Assembly (NCBI RefSeq): GCF_008271805.1 | Contig: NZ_VSRY01000157.1 | Span: 31,029-95,028 of the forward strand | Length of the DNA stretch: 64,000 bases | Direction of reading: 5' to 3' | DNA from: Streptomyces sp. TRM49041 | GTDB taxonomy: Bacteria; Actinomycetota; Actinomycetes; Streptomycetales; Streptomycetaceae | Shown: piece after piece, positions 47,396-56,217 of the stretch | Numbering within the stretch: position 1 is the stretch's first letter | Layout of the letters: each line of letters begins with the position of its first letter | Translations under genes and position numbers: made by a program | Notes under the pieces: model-generated | What the model was told of the DNA's origin: nothing | Seen by the model: only the letters and a program-made list of their open reading frames with translations | The model's database searches: none

Positions 47396-47764
47396 TCAGC
47401 CCCCGAACCGCGCCCCCCGCACCGCCGCGACGAACGGCGCCCAGGCGCGTGCGCTGACGACGACGGCGGGGCCGTCGGGGACCTTGGAGTCCCGGACGGG
47501 GACGACGCCGGGGAGGTCGTCGGCGACTTCGAGGCAGTCGCCGCCGTCCCCGTTGCTGTAGCTGCTCTTACGCCAGCGGGCGGCACCCACGAAGCCTTCG
47601 GCCACTTCGACGCAGTTGCCGCCGTCCCCGTTGCTGTAGCTGCTCTTCCGCCAGCGGGCGGCACCCACGAAGCCTTCGGCCACTTCGACACACTCGCCAC
47701 CGTTGGTGCTGTAACTGCTCTTACGCCAGTGGGCCCCGCCCAACCAGTCGTGATCGCTTGCCAT
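47396..47764 (-). CDS. DUF397 protein with three tandem DUF397 motifs
   Basis: A 122-aa protein with the DUF397 core (W-R-K-S-S-Y-S ... C-V-E-V-A) three times in a row, units of 26 residues (WRKSSYSNGDGGNCVEVAEG), followed by the usual tail RDSKVPDGPAVVVSARAWAP. Normal family members have one or two. The middle units are nearly identical at DNA level (78-bp period), so they arose by recent tandem duplication. The start overlaps the end of the XRE gene by 44 bp. DUF397/XRE pairs act like regulator-antagonist couples in Streptomyces development. Confidence 0.9.
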   Translation of the reverse strand: MASDHDWLGGAHWRKSSYSTNGGECVEVAEGFVGAARWRKSSYSNGDGGNCVEVAEGFVGAARWRKSSYSNGDGGDCLEVADDLPGVVPVRDSKVPDGPAVVVSARAWAPFVAAVRGARFGG

Positions 47765-48602
47765 TTCGGTAGTCCTCAGCCGCTTGCTCGATCAGGGCGA
47801 GGGACGCCTCCGGTGACAGCGCGGCGGCCCTAAGCCGATCGTATGCCTTGCGGTAGAGCCGCACGAGAGCTGGATCGTCCAGGGTCTGGCCGTGATACGG
47901 GCCTTCTGTATAGACGAGCGGCGGCTCATCGTCGAAGTCCAGGAACATAAGCGACAACTTCATGAACGGCTGTGTCGCAGCGTTCCATGGCAGGACCTGT
48001 GGAACGACCCGACGGCGCCGCGCCAAGGCCGCGATGTGCTCCATTTGTTCGGCCATCTCAGCGGGTGGTAGCAGCGGGTGAAGCACCAGGGACTCGTGGA
48101 GGATGACCCAATACTCGGGCCTCTTCATGTCGTCGAAGATCCGGGCCCGGGCCATACGGTCGCGAATCTTCGCTTCGACCTCCTCCTGGAGATCCAACGA
48201 GTGCGTAGCGTTGATGACCGCCCGTGCGTATGCGGGGCCCTGCAAAAGTCCCGGGATGAGAGCGTTGGCCCACTCCTCGATCCGGCAGGCCCGCGTCTCC
48301 GACTCCACGATCGGCGCGAAGTACGAAGCATGAGCACCCTGCTTGGCCTTGCGTACATCCTCGCAACGGCGCTCGAAGAACCCGTCCGTGCCGAGTGCGC
48401 GATCGACGTGCCGGGCCAGATCGACCGGCATGCGGCGCTGACCGCGCTCGATCTCACTCAGGTACGTCGCCCCGTAGAAGCTGCCCTCCACCAATTGCCC
48501 CAGCGTCAGCCCCGCCTGCTCCCGCTGGAAGCGCAACTCCGTTCCGTAGAAGCACGGAACGCTAGTCGACCCGTCAATGTCCTTGCGCTGCCCTCGCGCC
48601 AC
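47721..48602 (-). CDS. XRE-family HTH regulator with DUF5753 domain
   Basis: A 293-aa regulator. The HTH spans about residues 18-72 (ELRFQREQAGLTLGQLVEGS, YLSEIERGQRRMP). DUF5753 spans about 100-285 (EEWANALIPGLLQGPAYARA, LHESLVLHPLL, PWNAATQPFMKLSLMFLDF). GTG at 48602 follows GGAAGGTG by about 8 bases. It partners the DUF397 gene downstream. Such proteins bind DNA and a small DUF397 or DUF6879 partner modulates them; ligands are mostly unknown. Confidence 0.92.
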   Translation of the reverse strand: MARGQRKDIDGSTSVPCFYGTELRFQREQAGLTLGQLVEGSFYGATYLSEIERGQRRMPVDLARHVDRALGTDGFFERRCEDVRKAKQGAHASYFAPIVESETRACRIEEWANALIPGLLQGPAYARAVINATHSLDLQEEVEAKIRDRMARARIFDDMKRPEYWVILHESLVLHPLLPPAEMAEQMEHIAALARRRRVVPQVLPWNAATQPFMKLSLMFLDFDDEPPLVYTEGPYHGQTLDDPALVRLYRKAYDRLRAAALSPEASLALIEQAAEDYRNGKRSRLVGRGPLA

Positions 48603-48713
48603 AGAAGATCACCTTCCACACCTGCCGCCGTGGTCGCCAAACCCCTTCCACGGTACGCACCATCACGTCAGTGTGTGACCGACTCGTCACAGCACGCACA
48701 GGAAGGTGCACCC

Positions 48714-48935
48714 ATGAACAAGGCCCTGGAGCTGGAGCTCGACCAGGAGGCGCGGGCGCTCGTCGATCAGTTGCGGATCGTTCTCGCCTCGCACGAGGTC
48801 AAGTTGCCGTCGCTCGGACGAGACTTCGGTACGCCACCCCTCATCACCCTCGGCAACTGCAACCTCGCCACCGCCCGCGCGCTGCTCGCCGTGCTGCGGG
48901 CGAGCCCGGGGACGCGTCGGCCCGCGCGCTCGTAG
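48714..48935 (+). CDS. Small hypothetical protein
   Basis: A 73-aa protein (MNKALELELDQEARALVDQL ...) with an amphipathic N-terminal helix and a basic C-terminus (RASPGTRRPARS). GGAAGG 7 bases upstream supports the ATG. It is divergent from the XRE gene across 111 bp; small genes at this position are common beside XRE/DUF397 pairs. Function unknown. Confidence 0.7.
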   Translation: MNKALELELDQEARALVDQLRIVLASHEVKLPSLGRDFGTPPLITLGNCNLATARALLAVLRASPGTRRPARS

Positions 48936-48974
48936 TGGCAGCCGGGCACCGCCATCGGCCCGTCCCGCGGCCGG

Positions 48975-49700
48975 TCAGAGCTGGACCGGATAGAGCACCA
49001 GCATCACGATCGCGCCGGCCAGGGTCAGGAGGGTGAGGCCGAACAGCAGCATCCTCGCGCGCCGGGCGTGGGCGCGGCCGGCCAGGGACGCGAAGAACAG
49101 CACCAGGGCGAAGAGGACGGCCGTCAGGACGTAGTTGTCGGAGCGCTGGTTGGCCTGCCGGGCCTTCGCGGAGAGCCGCTCGGCCTCGTCCAGCCGCCGC
49201 AGCGCGTCCGCTGCGGTGGCCAGCTGGTACTCCGGCATGGCGAACGGGGTCACCGGCGCCTCGGGGTCGGCCAGCGGACGGGTCCGGAGCCAGGCGGTCA
49301 CGGCAGGCTTGAACTCGCTCCGGAAGCGGGTGAAGAGCAGGCCCGAGACGGTCTCGGGGTCGGGCTCGTACCCGCCCTCGGGCCGCTGCGACGGGTCCGC
49401 GAGGATCTCCTGGTTCAGCGCGGTCAGCCACTGGGTGAACATGATCACGTCGATGGTGAGGAACTGGCCCGCCTCCGTCGACGCGCGCGTGGACTCGGTA
49501 CGCGTGGCGGACGCGGAGGCGTAGGAGTTCGCCTGCACTCCGCCCCACTTCTGGCTCTGGAAGCCGGCCCACGCCGTCCCGACGGCGGCCAGCGCGAGGA
49601 TCACCGCCAGGGTGAACTCGAACCAGCCACCGCCTTCCGACCAGGAGACGGAGCTGCCGTCGTCGGCGCGCTCGGCGTGCTCGGCAGGCTCATCGGGCAT
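48975..49700 (-). CDS. Membrane protein, unknown family
   Basis: A 241-aa protein. An acidic N-terminus of about 25 residues is followed by one membrane helix (FEFTLAVILALAAVGTAWAGF), a helical extracytoplasmic domain (QANSYASASATRTESTRA ... AKARQANQRSDNYVL), then two C-terminal helices (TAVLFALVLFFASLAG, MLLFGLTLLTLAGAIVMLVLY). Length and layout resemble DUF4337-like proteins, but I cannot confirm it. A single gene on the minus strand. Confidence 0.75.
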   Translation of the reverse strand: MPDEPAEHAERADDGSSVSWSEGGGWFEFTLAVILALAAVGTAWAGFQSQKWGGVQANSYASASATRTESTRASTEAGQFLTIDVIMFTQWLTALNQEILADPSQRPEGGYEPDPETVSGLLFTRFRSEFKPAVTAWLRTRPLADPEAPVTPFAMPEYQLATAADALRRLDEAERLSAKARQANQRSDNYVLTAVLFALVLFFASLAGRAHARRARMLLFGLTLLTLAGAIVMLVLYPVQL

Positions 49701-49870
49701 GGCGCCACCGTAGGCACGGGCCGGTGTGCCGCGCCGCCCGACCGCGCCCAATGGCGGTAGCCCCGCGTCCCGCCGCGTGCCCCCGCGTCTCCCCGTGTCA
49801 CCCGCGTCCCGCGGTGCCCGGCGCCCTCCGGATTGAGACGCGTCACAGATCGAGGTGAGGGGTTGCTCTT

Positions 49871-49910
49871 ATTACCGGTGGGTAGCATCATCGGGACTAC
49901 TTGCTGGTAG
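49871..49910. promoter_or_regulatory. Two imperfect palindromes upstream of the acyl-CoA dehydrogenase gene
   Basis: TACCGGTGGGTA (about 49873-49884) and CTACTTGCTGGTAG (49897-49910) have TACC/GGTA- and CTAC/GTAG-type arms, 44-80 bases before the ATG, in an unusually AT-rich stretch. The spacing suits a TetR-type fatty-acid regulator operator overlapping the promoter. Confidence 0.45.
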
Positions 49911-49953
49911 ATATACGAGGAACCTGCCTCCCGATCCTTACGGAGCCGTCGCC

Positions 49954-51783
49954 ATGGGGCATTACAAGTCGAATCTCCGCGACATCGAGTTCAACCTCTT
50001 CGAGGTCCTCGGCCGCGACAAGGTGTACGGCACCGGTCCGTTCGAGGAGATGGACGTCGAGACCGCCAAGAGCGTCCTCGACGAGCTCTGCCGCCTCGCG
50101 GAGAACGAGTTCGCCGAGTCCTTCGCCGACGCGGACCGGAACCCCCCGGTCTTCGACCCGGAGACGAACACCGCGCCGGTCCCGGCCTCGTTCAAGAAGT
50201 CCTACAAGGCCTTCATGGACTCCGAGTACTGGCGTCTGGGCCTGCCCGAGGAGATCGGCGGCACCACCTCGCCGCGCTCGCTCATCTGGGCGTACGCGGA
50301 GCTGATCCTCGGCTCGAACCCGGCGGTCTGGATGTACTCCTCCGGCCCCGCCTTCGCGGGCATCCTCTTCGAGGAGGGCAACGAGGCGCAGAAGAAGATC
50401 GCCGAGATCGCCGTGGAGAAGCGCTGGGGCTCCACCATGGTCCTCACCGAGCCGGACGCCGGCTCGGACGTCGGCGCCGGCCGCACCAAGGCGGTCCGGC
50501 AGGAGGACGGCTCCTGGCACATCGAGGGCGTGAAGCGCTTCATCACGTCCGGTGAGCACGACATGGAGGAGAACATCCTCCACTACGTCCTCGCCCGCCC
50601 CGAGGGTGCCGGTCCGGGCACCAAGGGCCTGTCGCTGTTCCTCGTCCCGAAGTACGAGTTCGACTGGAACACCGGCGAGCTGGGCGCTCGCAACGGTGTC
50701 TACGCCACGAACGTCGAGCACAAGATGGGCCTCAAGGCCTCCAACACGTGCGAGATGACGTTCGGCGACAAGCACCCCGCCAAGGGCTGGCTGATCGGCG
50801 ACAAGCACGACGGCATCCGCCAGATGTTCCGCATCATCGAGTTCGCCCGCATGATGGTCGGCACGAAGGCCATCGCCACGCTGTCGACGGGCTACCTCAA
50901 CGCGCTGGAGTACGCCAAGGAGCGCGTCCAGGGTCCCGACCTGGCGAACTTCATGGACAAGACCGCGCCGAAGGTCACCATCACGCACCACCCCGACGTG
51001 CGCCGCTCGCTCATGACGCAGAAGGCGTACGCGGAGGGCATGCGCGCCCTCGTCATGTACACCGCCGCCGTCCAGGACGAGATCCAGGCCCAGGAGGCCG
51101 CGGGCGAGGACACGAAGGCGCTGAACGGCCTGAACGACCTGCTGCTCCCGATCGTCAAGGGCTACGGCTCCGAGAAGTCGTACGAGCAGCTCGCCCAGTC
51201 GCTCCAGACCTTCGGCGGCTCCGGGTACCTGCAGGAGTACCCGATCGAGCAGTACATCCGCGACGCGAAGATCGACACCCTCTACGAGGGCACCACGGCG
51301 ATCCAGGGCCAGGACTTCTTCTTCCGGAAGATCGTCCGTGACCAGGGCGCCGCGCTGAACACCCTCTCCGAGGAGATCAAGAAGTTCCTGGCGGTCGGCA
51401 CGGGCGGCGAGGAGCTGGCCGGCGCGCGGGACGCGCTCGCCAAGGCGGCCGTGGACCTGGAGGCGATCGTCGGCACGATGCTGACGGACCTCACCGCCAC
51501 CGGCGAGGACGTCAAGAACATCTACAAGGTCGGCCTCAACACCACGCGCCTGCTGATGGCGTCCGGTGACGTCGTCGTCGGCTACCTGCTGCTGCGCGGT
51601 GCCGCGGTCGCCGCCGAGAAGCTGGCCGAGGGCGCGTCCCCGAAGGACGTCGCCTTCTACCAGGGCAAGATCGCGGCGGCGAAGTTCTTCGCGGCCAACG
51701 TCCTGCCCGGCGTCGCCACCGAGCGGCTCATCGCCGAGGGTGTCGACAACTCCCTGATGGAGCTGGACGAGGCCGCTTTCTGA
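49954..51783 (+). CDS. Acyl-CoA dehydrogenase (long form)
   Basis: A 609-aa flavoenzyme of beta-oxidation. It has the FAD/acyl signature TMVLTEPDAGSDVGAGRT near residue 165, FITSGEHDMEENILHYVLAR, TFGGSGYLQEYPIEQYIRDAKI and the catalytic Glu445 in TLYEGTTAIQGQDFFF. The ~600-aa length with a C-terminal extra helical domain matches the FadE5-like long acyl-CoA dehydrogenases of actinobacteria. CGGAG 8 bases before the ATG. A single gene with its own terminator. Confidence 0.95.
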   Translation: MGHYKSNLRDIEFNLFEVLGRDKVYGTGPFEEMDVETAKSVLDELCRLAENEFAESFADADRNPPVFDPETNTAPVPASFKKSYKAFMDSEYWRLGLPEEIGGTTSPRSLIWAYAELILGSNPAVWMYSSGPAFAGILFEEGNEAQKKIAEIAVEKRWGSTMVLTEPDAGSDVGAGRTKAVRQEDGSWHIEGVKRFITSGEHDMEENILHYVLARPEGAGPGTKGLSLFLVPKYEFDWNTGELGARNGVYATNVEHKMGLKASNTCEMTFGDKHPAKGWLIGDKHDGIRQMFRIIEFARMMVGTKAIATLSTGYLNALEYAKERVQGPDLANFMDKTAPKVTITHHPDVRRSLMTQKAYAEGMRALVMYTAAVQDEIQAQEAAGEDTKALNGLNDLLLPIVKGYGSEKSYEQLAQSLQTFGGSGYLQEYPIEQYIRDAKIDTLYEGTTAIQGQDFFFRKIVRDQGAALNTLSEEIKKFLAVGTGGEELAGARDALAKAAVDLEAIVGTMLTDLTATGEDVKNIYKVGLNTTRLLMASGDVVVGYLLLRGAAVAAEKLAEGASPKDVAFYQGKIAAAKFFAANVLPGVATERLIAEGVDNSLMELDEAAF

Positions 51784-51810
51784 GCCTCCTGACAGCTGCG
51801 TCAGCGGCCT

Positions 51811-51857
51811 GACGGCCCGCTTCCCCGGATGGTCCGGTCCCGGGGGAGCGGGCCGTC
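51811..51857 (+). terminator. Acyl-CoA dehydrogenase terminator
   Basis: A 16-bp stem with one G-U type mismatch (GACGGCCCGCTTCCCC / GGGGGAGCGGGCCGTC) and a 15-base loop, 28 bases after the stop. Confidence 0.85.
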
Positions 51858-51950
51858 TGCCTTGTCCGACCGCACTACCCTTCCCGGCTTTTCCGGCTTT
51901 TCCGGCTTGTCGGGTTCCCTCCTATCCTGAGGACTGGAAGGGAACCGCCC

Positions 51951-53912
51951 ATGGGGACGACGACGGACAAGGCCCGGGAGGCGGCCGCGCGGGAGGAGTG
52001 GAGCGACGCGTACGCCCTGCTCTCCGGCTCCGCGCCGGACGCCCTGGGCGCCGACGACCTGACCCTTCTCGCCGACGCCGCCTGGTGGACCGGGCGCGTC
52101 GTCGAGTCGATCGACGCCCGACTACGGGCCTACGCGGCGTACGCCGCCGACGGTGCCGACCGGGCGGCGGGGCACAGCGCGTGGCTGCTGTTCTACGAAT
52201 ACCGGAACATCGGTCGCACCGCCACGGCCACCGGCTGGCTGCACCGGGCACAGCAGCACCTCGACGGCCGGCCGGAGTGCCTGGAGCAGTGCTACCTGGC
52301 CTGGACGGAGGCCGAGGACGCTGCCGTGCGTGGCGATCTCGCCGCGGCGATCGACGCGGCCCTCCGCATGAACCGGATCGCCCGCTCCTGCGGCAGCCGC
52401 GACCTGCTCGCCATGAGCCAGCAGGTGCACGGCGGCGTACTGCTGACCCACGGCCGCACCGCCGAGGGGCTCGCCCTGCTGGACGACGCGATGTGCGCGG
52501 TCACCGCGGGGGAGCTGAGCTCGCTGTTCACCGGCTGGATCTACTGCCTGGCGCTCTCCCGCTGCATGGCCGCCGCCGACCTGGGCCGGGCAGCCGAGTG
52601 GACCGACGCCGCGATGCGCTGGTGCACGGAGCACTCCGCCGACAACCCGTTCCGGGGGCTGTGCCGCGTCCACCACGTCGAGGTCCTGGACCTGCGCGGC
52701 GACTGGCCGCACGCCGAGGCGGAGGCCGCCCGCGTGTGCACCGAGCTGGCCGCCGCCGACGCGGCCGTGGCGGGCGAGGCGCACTACGTCGCCGCCGAGA
52801 TCGCCCGCCGCCGCGGCGACCTGGACACGGCCGAGGCTGCGTACGCCCGCGCCCATGAGCTGGGCCGCACGCCGCAGCCCGGGCTCGCCCTGCTCCGCCT
52901 GGCCCAGGGCCGCGCCGACACCGCCGCGGCGGCCCTCCGCCTGGCCCTCACCGACTCACCCTCCAACGGCGACCTCCTCCACCACGCCCGCCTCCTGGCC
53001 GCCCAGGTGGAGACCGAACTGGCCGCCGGCGCGGTCGAGGCTGCCCGGGCGGCGGCCGACACCCTGACCACCCTGTCCACCGAGCCCCGCCGACCCGACC
53101 CCTCCGTGCTGAGCGCCCTCACCACCACGGCCCGGGCAGCGGTGGCCCTGGCCACCCATGAGTCGCCGGGCCCAGCGGCGCGGGGCACTGCGGCGCCGGC
53201 CACGGCCCGCTCCGACGCCACTCTGCCCCCAGGTACCCGGGCCGACGGCACCCCGGCCGACGGCACCCCGACCGACCACGGCCGGCCCCACGGCGGTCGG
53301 TCCGGCGGCGCCCGACCCGACAGCGCCCGGCCCCACGGCACCCGCGCGGACGGCACCCGCGCGGACCGCGTCCCGGCAGACGGCACCCCTTCAGAGCGCA
53401 CTCCCGCGGTCGGCACCCCGGCCGAGGCCGTCCCGGCAGACGATGCCCTCGCGGACCGCGTCCGCCTCGGTGCCGCCCGGGCGCTGCCCCTGCTGCGGCG
53501 GGCTCTGGCCGAGTGGCTGGAGTTGGGGGTGCCGTACGAGGCGGCTCAGGTGCGGATGATGCTGGCCGCCGCGAACCGGGACGCGGGAGACGTCGAAGGC
53601 GTCGTGCTGGAGCTTCGGGCCGCACGGGCGGTGTTCGAGGCGCTCGGGGCCGTACCCGACGCCCGGCGGGCCGCCGCGCTGCTGGACGCCGTACGGGACC
53701 GCGACAAGGAGCAGCTGCCCGGTGGGCTCTCGGCCCGCGAGGCGGAGGTCCTGAGGCTCGTCGCCGCGGGCCGCACCAACCGGGAGATCGCCGCCGCGCT
53801 CACCATCAGCGAGCACACCGTCGCCCGGCACCTCAACAACATCTTCGCCAAGCTCCAGGTGACCTCCCGCGCCGCCGCCACCGCCTTCGCCTGCGCCCAC
53901 GGGCTCGCCTGA
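51951..53912 (+). CDS. TPR-containing LuxR-family regulator with low-complexity insert
   Basis: A 653-aa protein. An all-helical TPR-like region (about 1-400, LLADAAWWTGRVVESIDARL and similar) comes first. Then about 105 residues (405-510) of degenerate ADGTP/ARPDSARPHGT repeats encoded by GC-rich tandem repeats (53160-53450). More helices follow, then a LuxR HTH (about 590-650, LSAREAEVLRLVAAGRTNRE, SEHTVARHLNNIFAKLQVTS). It lacks the LAL-type ATPase. Regulators of this build are usually found beside a BBE-like FAD oxidase gene, as here (54191), which they probably control. Confidence 0.88.
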   Translation: MGTTTDKAREAAAREEWSDAYALLSGSAPDALGADDLTLLADAAWWTGRVVESIDARLRAYAAYAADGADRAAGHSAWLLFYEYRNIGRTATATGWLHRAQQHLDGRPECLEQCYLAWTEAEDAAVRGDLAAAIDAALRMNRIARSCGSRDLLAMSQQVHGGVLLTHGRTAEGLALLDDAMCAVTAGELSSLFTGWIYCLALSRCMAAADLGRAAEWTDAAMRWCTEHSADNPFRGLCRVHHVEVLDLRGDWPHAEAEAARVCTELAAADAAVAGEAHYVAAEIARRRGDLDTAEAAYARAHELGRTPQPGLALLRLAQGRADTAAAALRLALTDSPSNGDLLHHARLLAAQVETELAAGAVEAARAAADTLTTLSTEPRRPDPSVLSALTTTARAAVALATHESPGPAARGTAAPATARSDATLPPGTRADGTPADGTPTDHGRPHGGRSGGARPDSARPHGTRADGTRADRVPADGTPSERTPAVGTPAEAVPADDALADRVRLGAARALPLLRRALAEWLELGVPYEAAQVRMMLAAANRDAGDVEGVVLELRAARAVFEALGAVPDARRAAALLDAVRDRDKEQLPGGLSAREAEVLRLVAAGRTNREIAAALTISEHTVARHLNNIFAKLQVTSRAAATAFACAHGLA

Positions 53913-54065
53913 CCTGCCTGTCCCGCCTGTCCTGCCTGTCCTGCGTGTCCAGCCCGGCCCGCGGCCGGTACACGGCGTGGGCTGTTCCGCCCATCCACCG
54001 GCCCACCCGACGAATGGGCCGTTCCGGCGATGCCCGCACGCCCGCCCCCGTCCTACAACGGGGTC

Positions 54066-54194
54066 ATGACCACCTCCGTGTCCCCCTCCGCCGTCCGCTT
54101 CACCCGCCGGACCGTCCACCGGTCCACCGTCCCCCCCGCCATGACCGGCGCCGGTATCCCGCGCGCCGCACTGGAAAGGCTCTTCCCGTCATGA
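54066..54194 (+). CDS. Possible 42-aa leader ORF coupled to the FAD oxidase gene
   Basis: An ATG at 54066 behind GGGG opens a Thr/Ser/Pro/Arg-rich 42-codon frame whose TGA overlaps the ATG of the oxidase gene (ATGA at 54191-54194). It could couple translation. Composition is unlike neighbouring proteins and no homology is recognised, so it may be chance. Confidence 0.25.
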   Translation: MTTSVSPSAVRFTRRTVHRSTVPPAMTGAGIPRAALERLFPS

Positions 54195-55591
54195 CCACCG
54201 CCGTCTCCTCCACCCCCTCCCCCACCGTGCCCGCACTGGACCCGCTGCGCGACGCCGTGCGCGGAGATGTCATCGACCCGTCGGACCCCCGCTACGACGA
54301 GGCGCGCCGCGTCTACAACGCGATGCACGACCGCCGCCCGGCCGTCGTCGTCCGCGCCGTCGACGCGGCAGACGCGATCGCCGCCGTGAACTTCGCCCGC
54401 GACCACGACCTGCCGCTCGCGGTGCGCGGCGGCGCCCACGCCGCGACCGGCCACGGCACCTGCGACGACGGGCTCGTCCTCGACCTGGGGCGGATGCGGA
54501 GCGTCCACGTCGACGCCGAACACCGCACCGCCCGCGCCGAAGGCGGCTGCACCTGGGGCGACTTCAACCACGCCACCCACGCCTTCGGCCTCGCCACCAC
54601 CGGCGGAGTCGTGTCGTCGACCGGCATCGGCGGCCTCACCCTCGGCGGCGGCATGGGCCACCTCGCCCGCCGCTACGGCCTGACCTGCGACAACCTCATC
54701 AGCGCCGATGTCGTCACCGCCGACGGCACCCTCGTGCGCTGCGACGCCGACCATGACGCCGAGCTGTTCTGGGCGCTGCGCGGCGGCGGCGGCAACTTCG
54801 GCGCCGTCGTCTCCTTCCTCTACCGGGTCCACCCCGTCGCCGACATCCTCGGCGGGCCCACCTTCTATCCGCTCGACGGCGACGTGGCCCGCCGCTGGCG
54901 CGAGCTGATCGCCGACCCGGACACCCCCGACGCGTTCAACGCCGTCTTCGCGTTCGTGCTCGGCCCGCCCGTGCCCTTCCTGCCCGAGCGGTGGCACGGC
55001 CGACCGCTGTGCGCGGTGCTCACCTGCTGGACCGGCCCGGAGCAGGACGACGAGCGGATCCGGGCGCGGCTCGGCGGACTCGGGCCCGTACTCGGCCAGT
55101 TCGTGGAGCGCATGCCGTACCCGGTGATCAACACCCTGTTCGACGCGGACCTGCCCGCCGGGCTCTACCACTACTGGAAGGGCAACTTCAGCCGCGACCT
55201 GTCCGACGGGGCCGTCGACGTCCACACCACCTACGCGCAGACGCTGCCCTCCATGCAGACCAACACGATCGTCTTCCCCATCGACCGCGCCTGCCACCGT
55301 GTCGGCCCCACGGACACCGCCTTCGCGTATCGCGACGCCACCTTCTCCACCGGCCTCGGCCCCAGCTTCGCCGACCCCTCCGACATCGAGCGGAACGTGG
55401 CCTGGTGCCGCGACTACGACAGGGCGCTGCGCCCGCACACCGAGGAGGGCGGCTACATCAACTTCCTCAGCGACGACGACCAGGACCGCGTACGCACCAA
55501 CTACCGCCAGAACTACGACCGCCTGGTGGAGCTCAAGCGCCGCTACGACCCCGGCAACCTCTTCCGCGTCAACCACAACATCACCCCGTGA
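54191..55591 (+). CDS. FAD-binding oxidoreductase, berberine-bridge-enzyme-like
   Basis: A 466-aa flavoprotein of the VAO/PCMH fold. His83 in LAVRGGAHAATGHG and Cys166 in RYGLTCDNLISADVV are in the positions for bicovalent FAD attachment. GIGGLTLGGGMGHLAR and ALRGGGGNFGAVVSF follow, and the BBE C-terminal motif is YDPGNLFRVNHNI. It oxidises an alcohol, sugar or alkaloid-like substrate; no signal peptide is seen. It lies 278 bp after the LuxR regulator on the same strand. Its 3' end overlaps the convergent DUF6083 gene by 11 bp. Confidence 0.92.
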   Translation: MTTAVSSTPSPTVPALDPLRDAVRGDVIDPSDPRYDEARRVYNAMHDRRPAVVVRAVDAADAIAAVNFARDHDLPLAVRGGAHAATGHGTCDDGLVLDLGRMRSVHVDAEHRTARAEGGCTWGDFNHATHAFGLATTGGVVSSTGIGGLTLGGGMGHLARRYGLTCDNLISADVVTADGTLVRCDADHDAELFWALRGGGGNFGAVVSFLYRVHPVADILGGPTFYPLDGDVARRWRELIADPDTPDAFNAVFAFVLGPPVPFLPERWHGRPLCAVLTCWTGPEQDDERIRARLGGLGPVLGQFVERMPYPVINTLFDADLPAGLYHYWKGNFSRDLSDGAVDVHTTYAQTLPSMQTNTIVFPIDRACHRVGPTDTAFAYRDATFSTGLGPSFADPSDIERNVAWCRDYDRALRPHTEEGGYINFLSDDDQDRVRTNYRQNYDRLVELKRRYDPGNLFRVNHNITP

Positions 55592-56093
55592 ACCGTCCCG
55601 TCCCCGACCAGGCTCCCGCTCCCGCCCCCGGGCACACGTCGAAGTGACTCACCCGGCAGGTGTCCGAGGGCAGCGCACCCCGCAGGTTCACCGCCGTGCC
55701 GTCCCCCGCGATGTACCAGCGGCGGCCGCGCGGCACCCCGGCCGCCGGGCGCACGCCCGGTTCTATCGCCACCCACCGGTCGCCCGTCGTGCGGTGCCAG
55801 CGCGCCCGCCCGCCGCAGTGCCGGCAGGTCATCGGCGATCCCGTGCGCGGCGCAGGCACGCGCGCCGGGGCGCCGCTCCCCGACGCCCGCAGCGCCGCCG
55901 CCGTGACCGGCAGGATGTCGCCGAGCCGCACGGGATCCCGGTCCGGGGAGCCCGTCCCCGCCTTCGTGCAGGCCGGGCAGAGCGGCAGCATGAAAGGGAC
56001 ACTCCACTCGGCGCCGGGCCCCTCGCACGCGGCGCAGGCGGGTCCGGGCACGGTCATGGGTGAGGCTGCCGAGGCAGTCGTCACGGTCTTCAC
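55581..56093 (-). CDS. DUF6083-like zinc-ribbon protein
   Basis: A 170-aa protein with several CxxC pairs: CAACEG, LCPACTK and MTCRHCGGRARWHRT, plus the RWVAIEPG and RRWYIAGDGTAVNL motifs typical of DUF6083. It probably binds zinc; role unknown. GTG at 56093 is preferred over the ATG at 56057 because GGAGG lies 7 bases upstream of it. Confidence 0.8.
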   Translation of the reverse strand: MKTVTTASAASPMTVPGPACAACEGPGAEWSVPFMLPLCPACTKAGTGSPDRDPVRLGDILPVTAAALRASGSGAPARVPAPRTGSPMTCRHCGGRARWHRTTGDRWVAIEPGVRPAAGVPRGRRWYIAGDGTAVNLRGALPSDTCRVSHFDVCPGAGAGAWSGTGRFTG

Positions 56094-56217
56094 CTGTGCA
56101 CCTCCGGTCACGCGTCGGTCAACGGTGTGTCGTCCCTGTCGATACTCGCAGCCACCACTGACAACGCCCCGTCCGAACCCTGCGCCCGACCCCCGGACCC
56201 GCCCGTATGGTGTGGGC

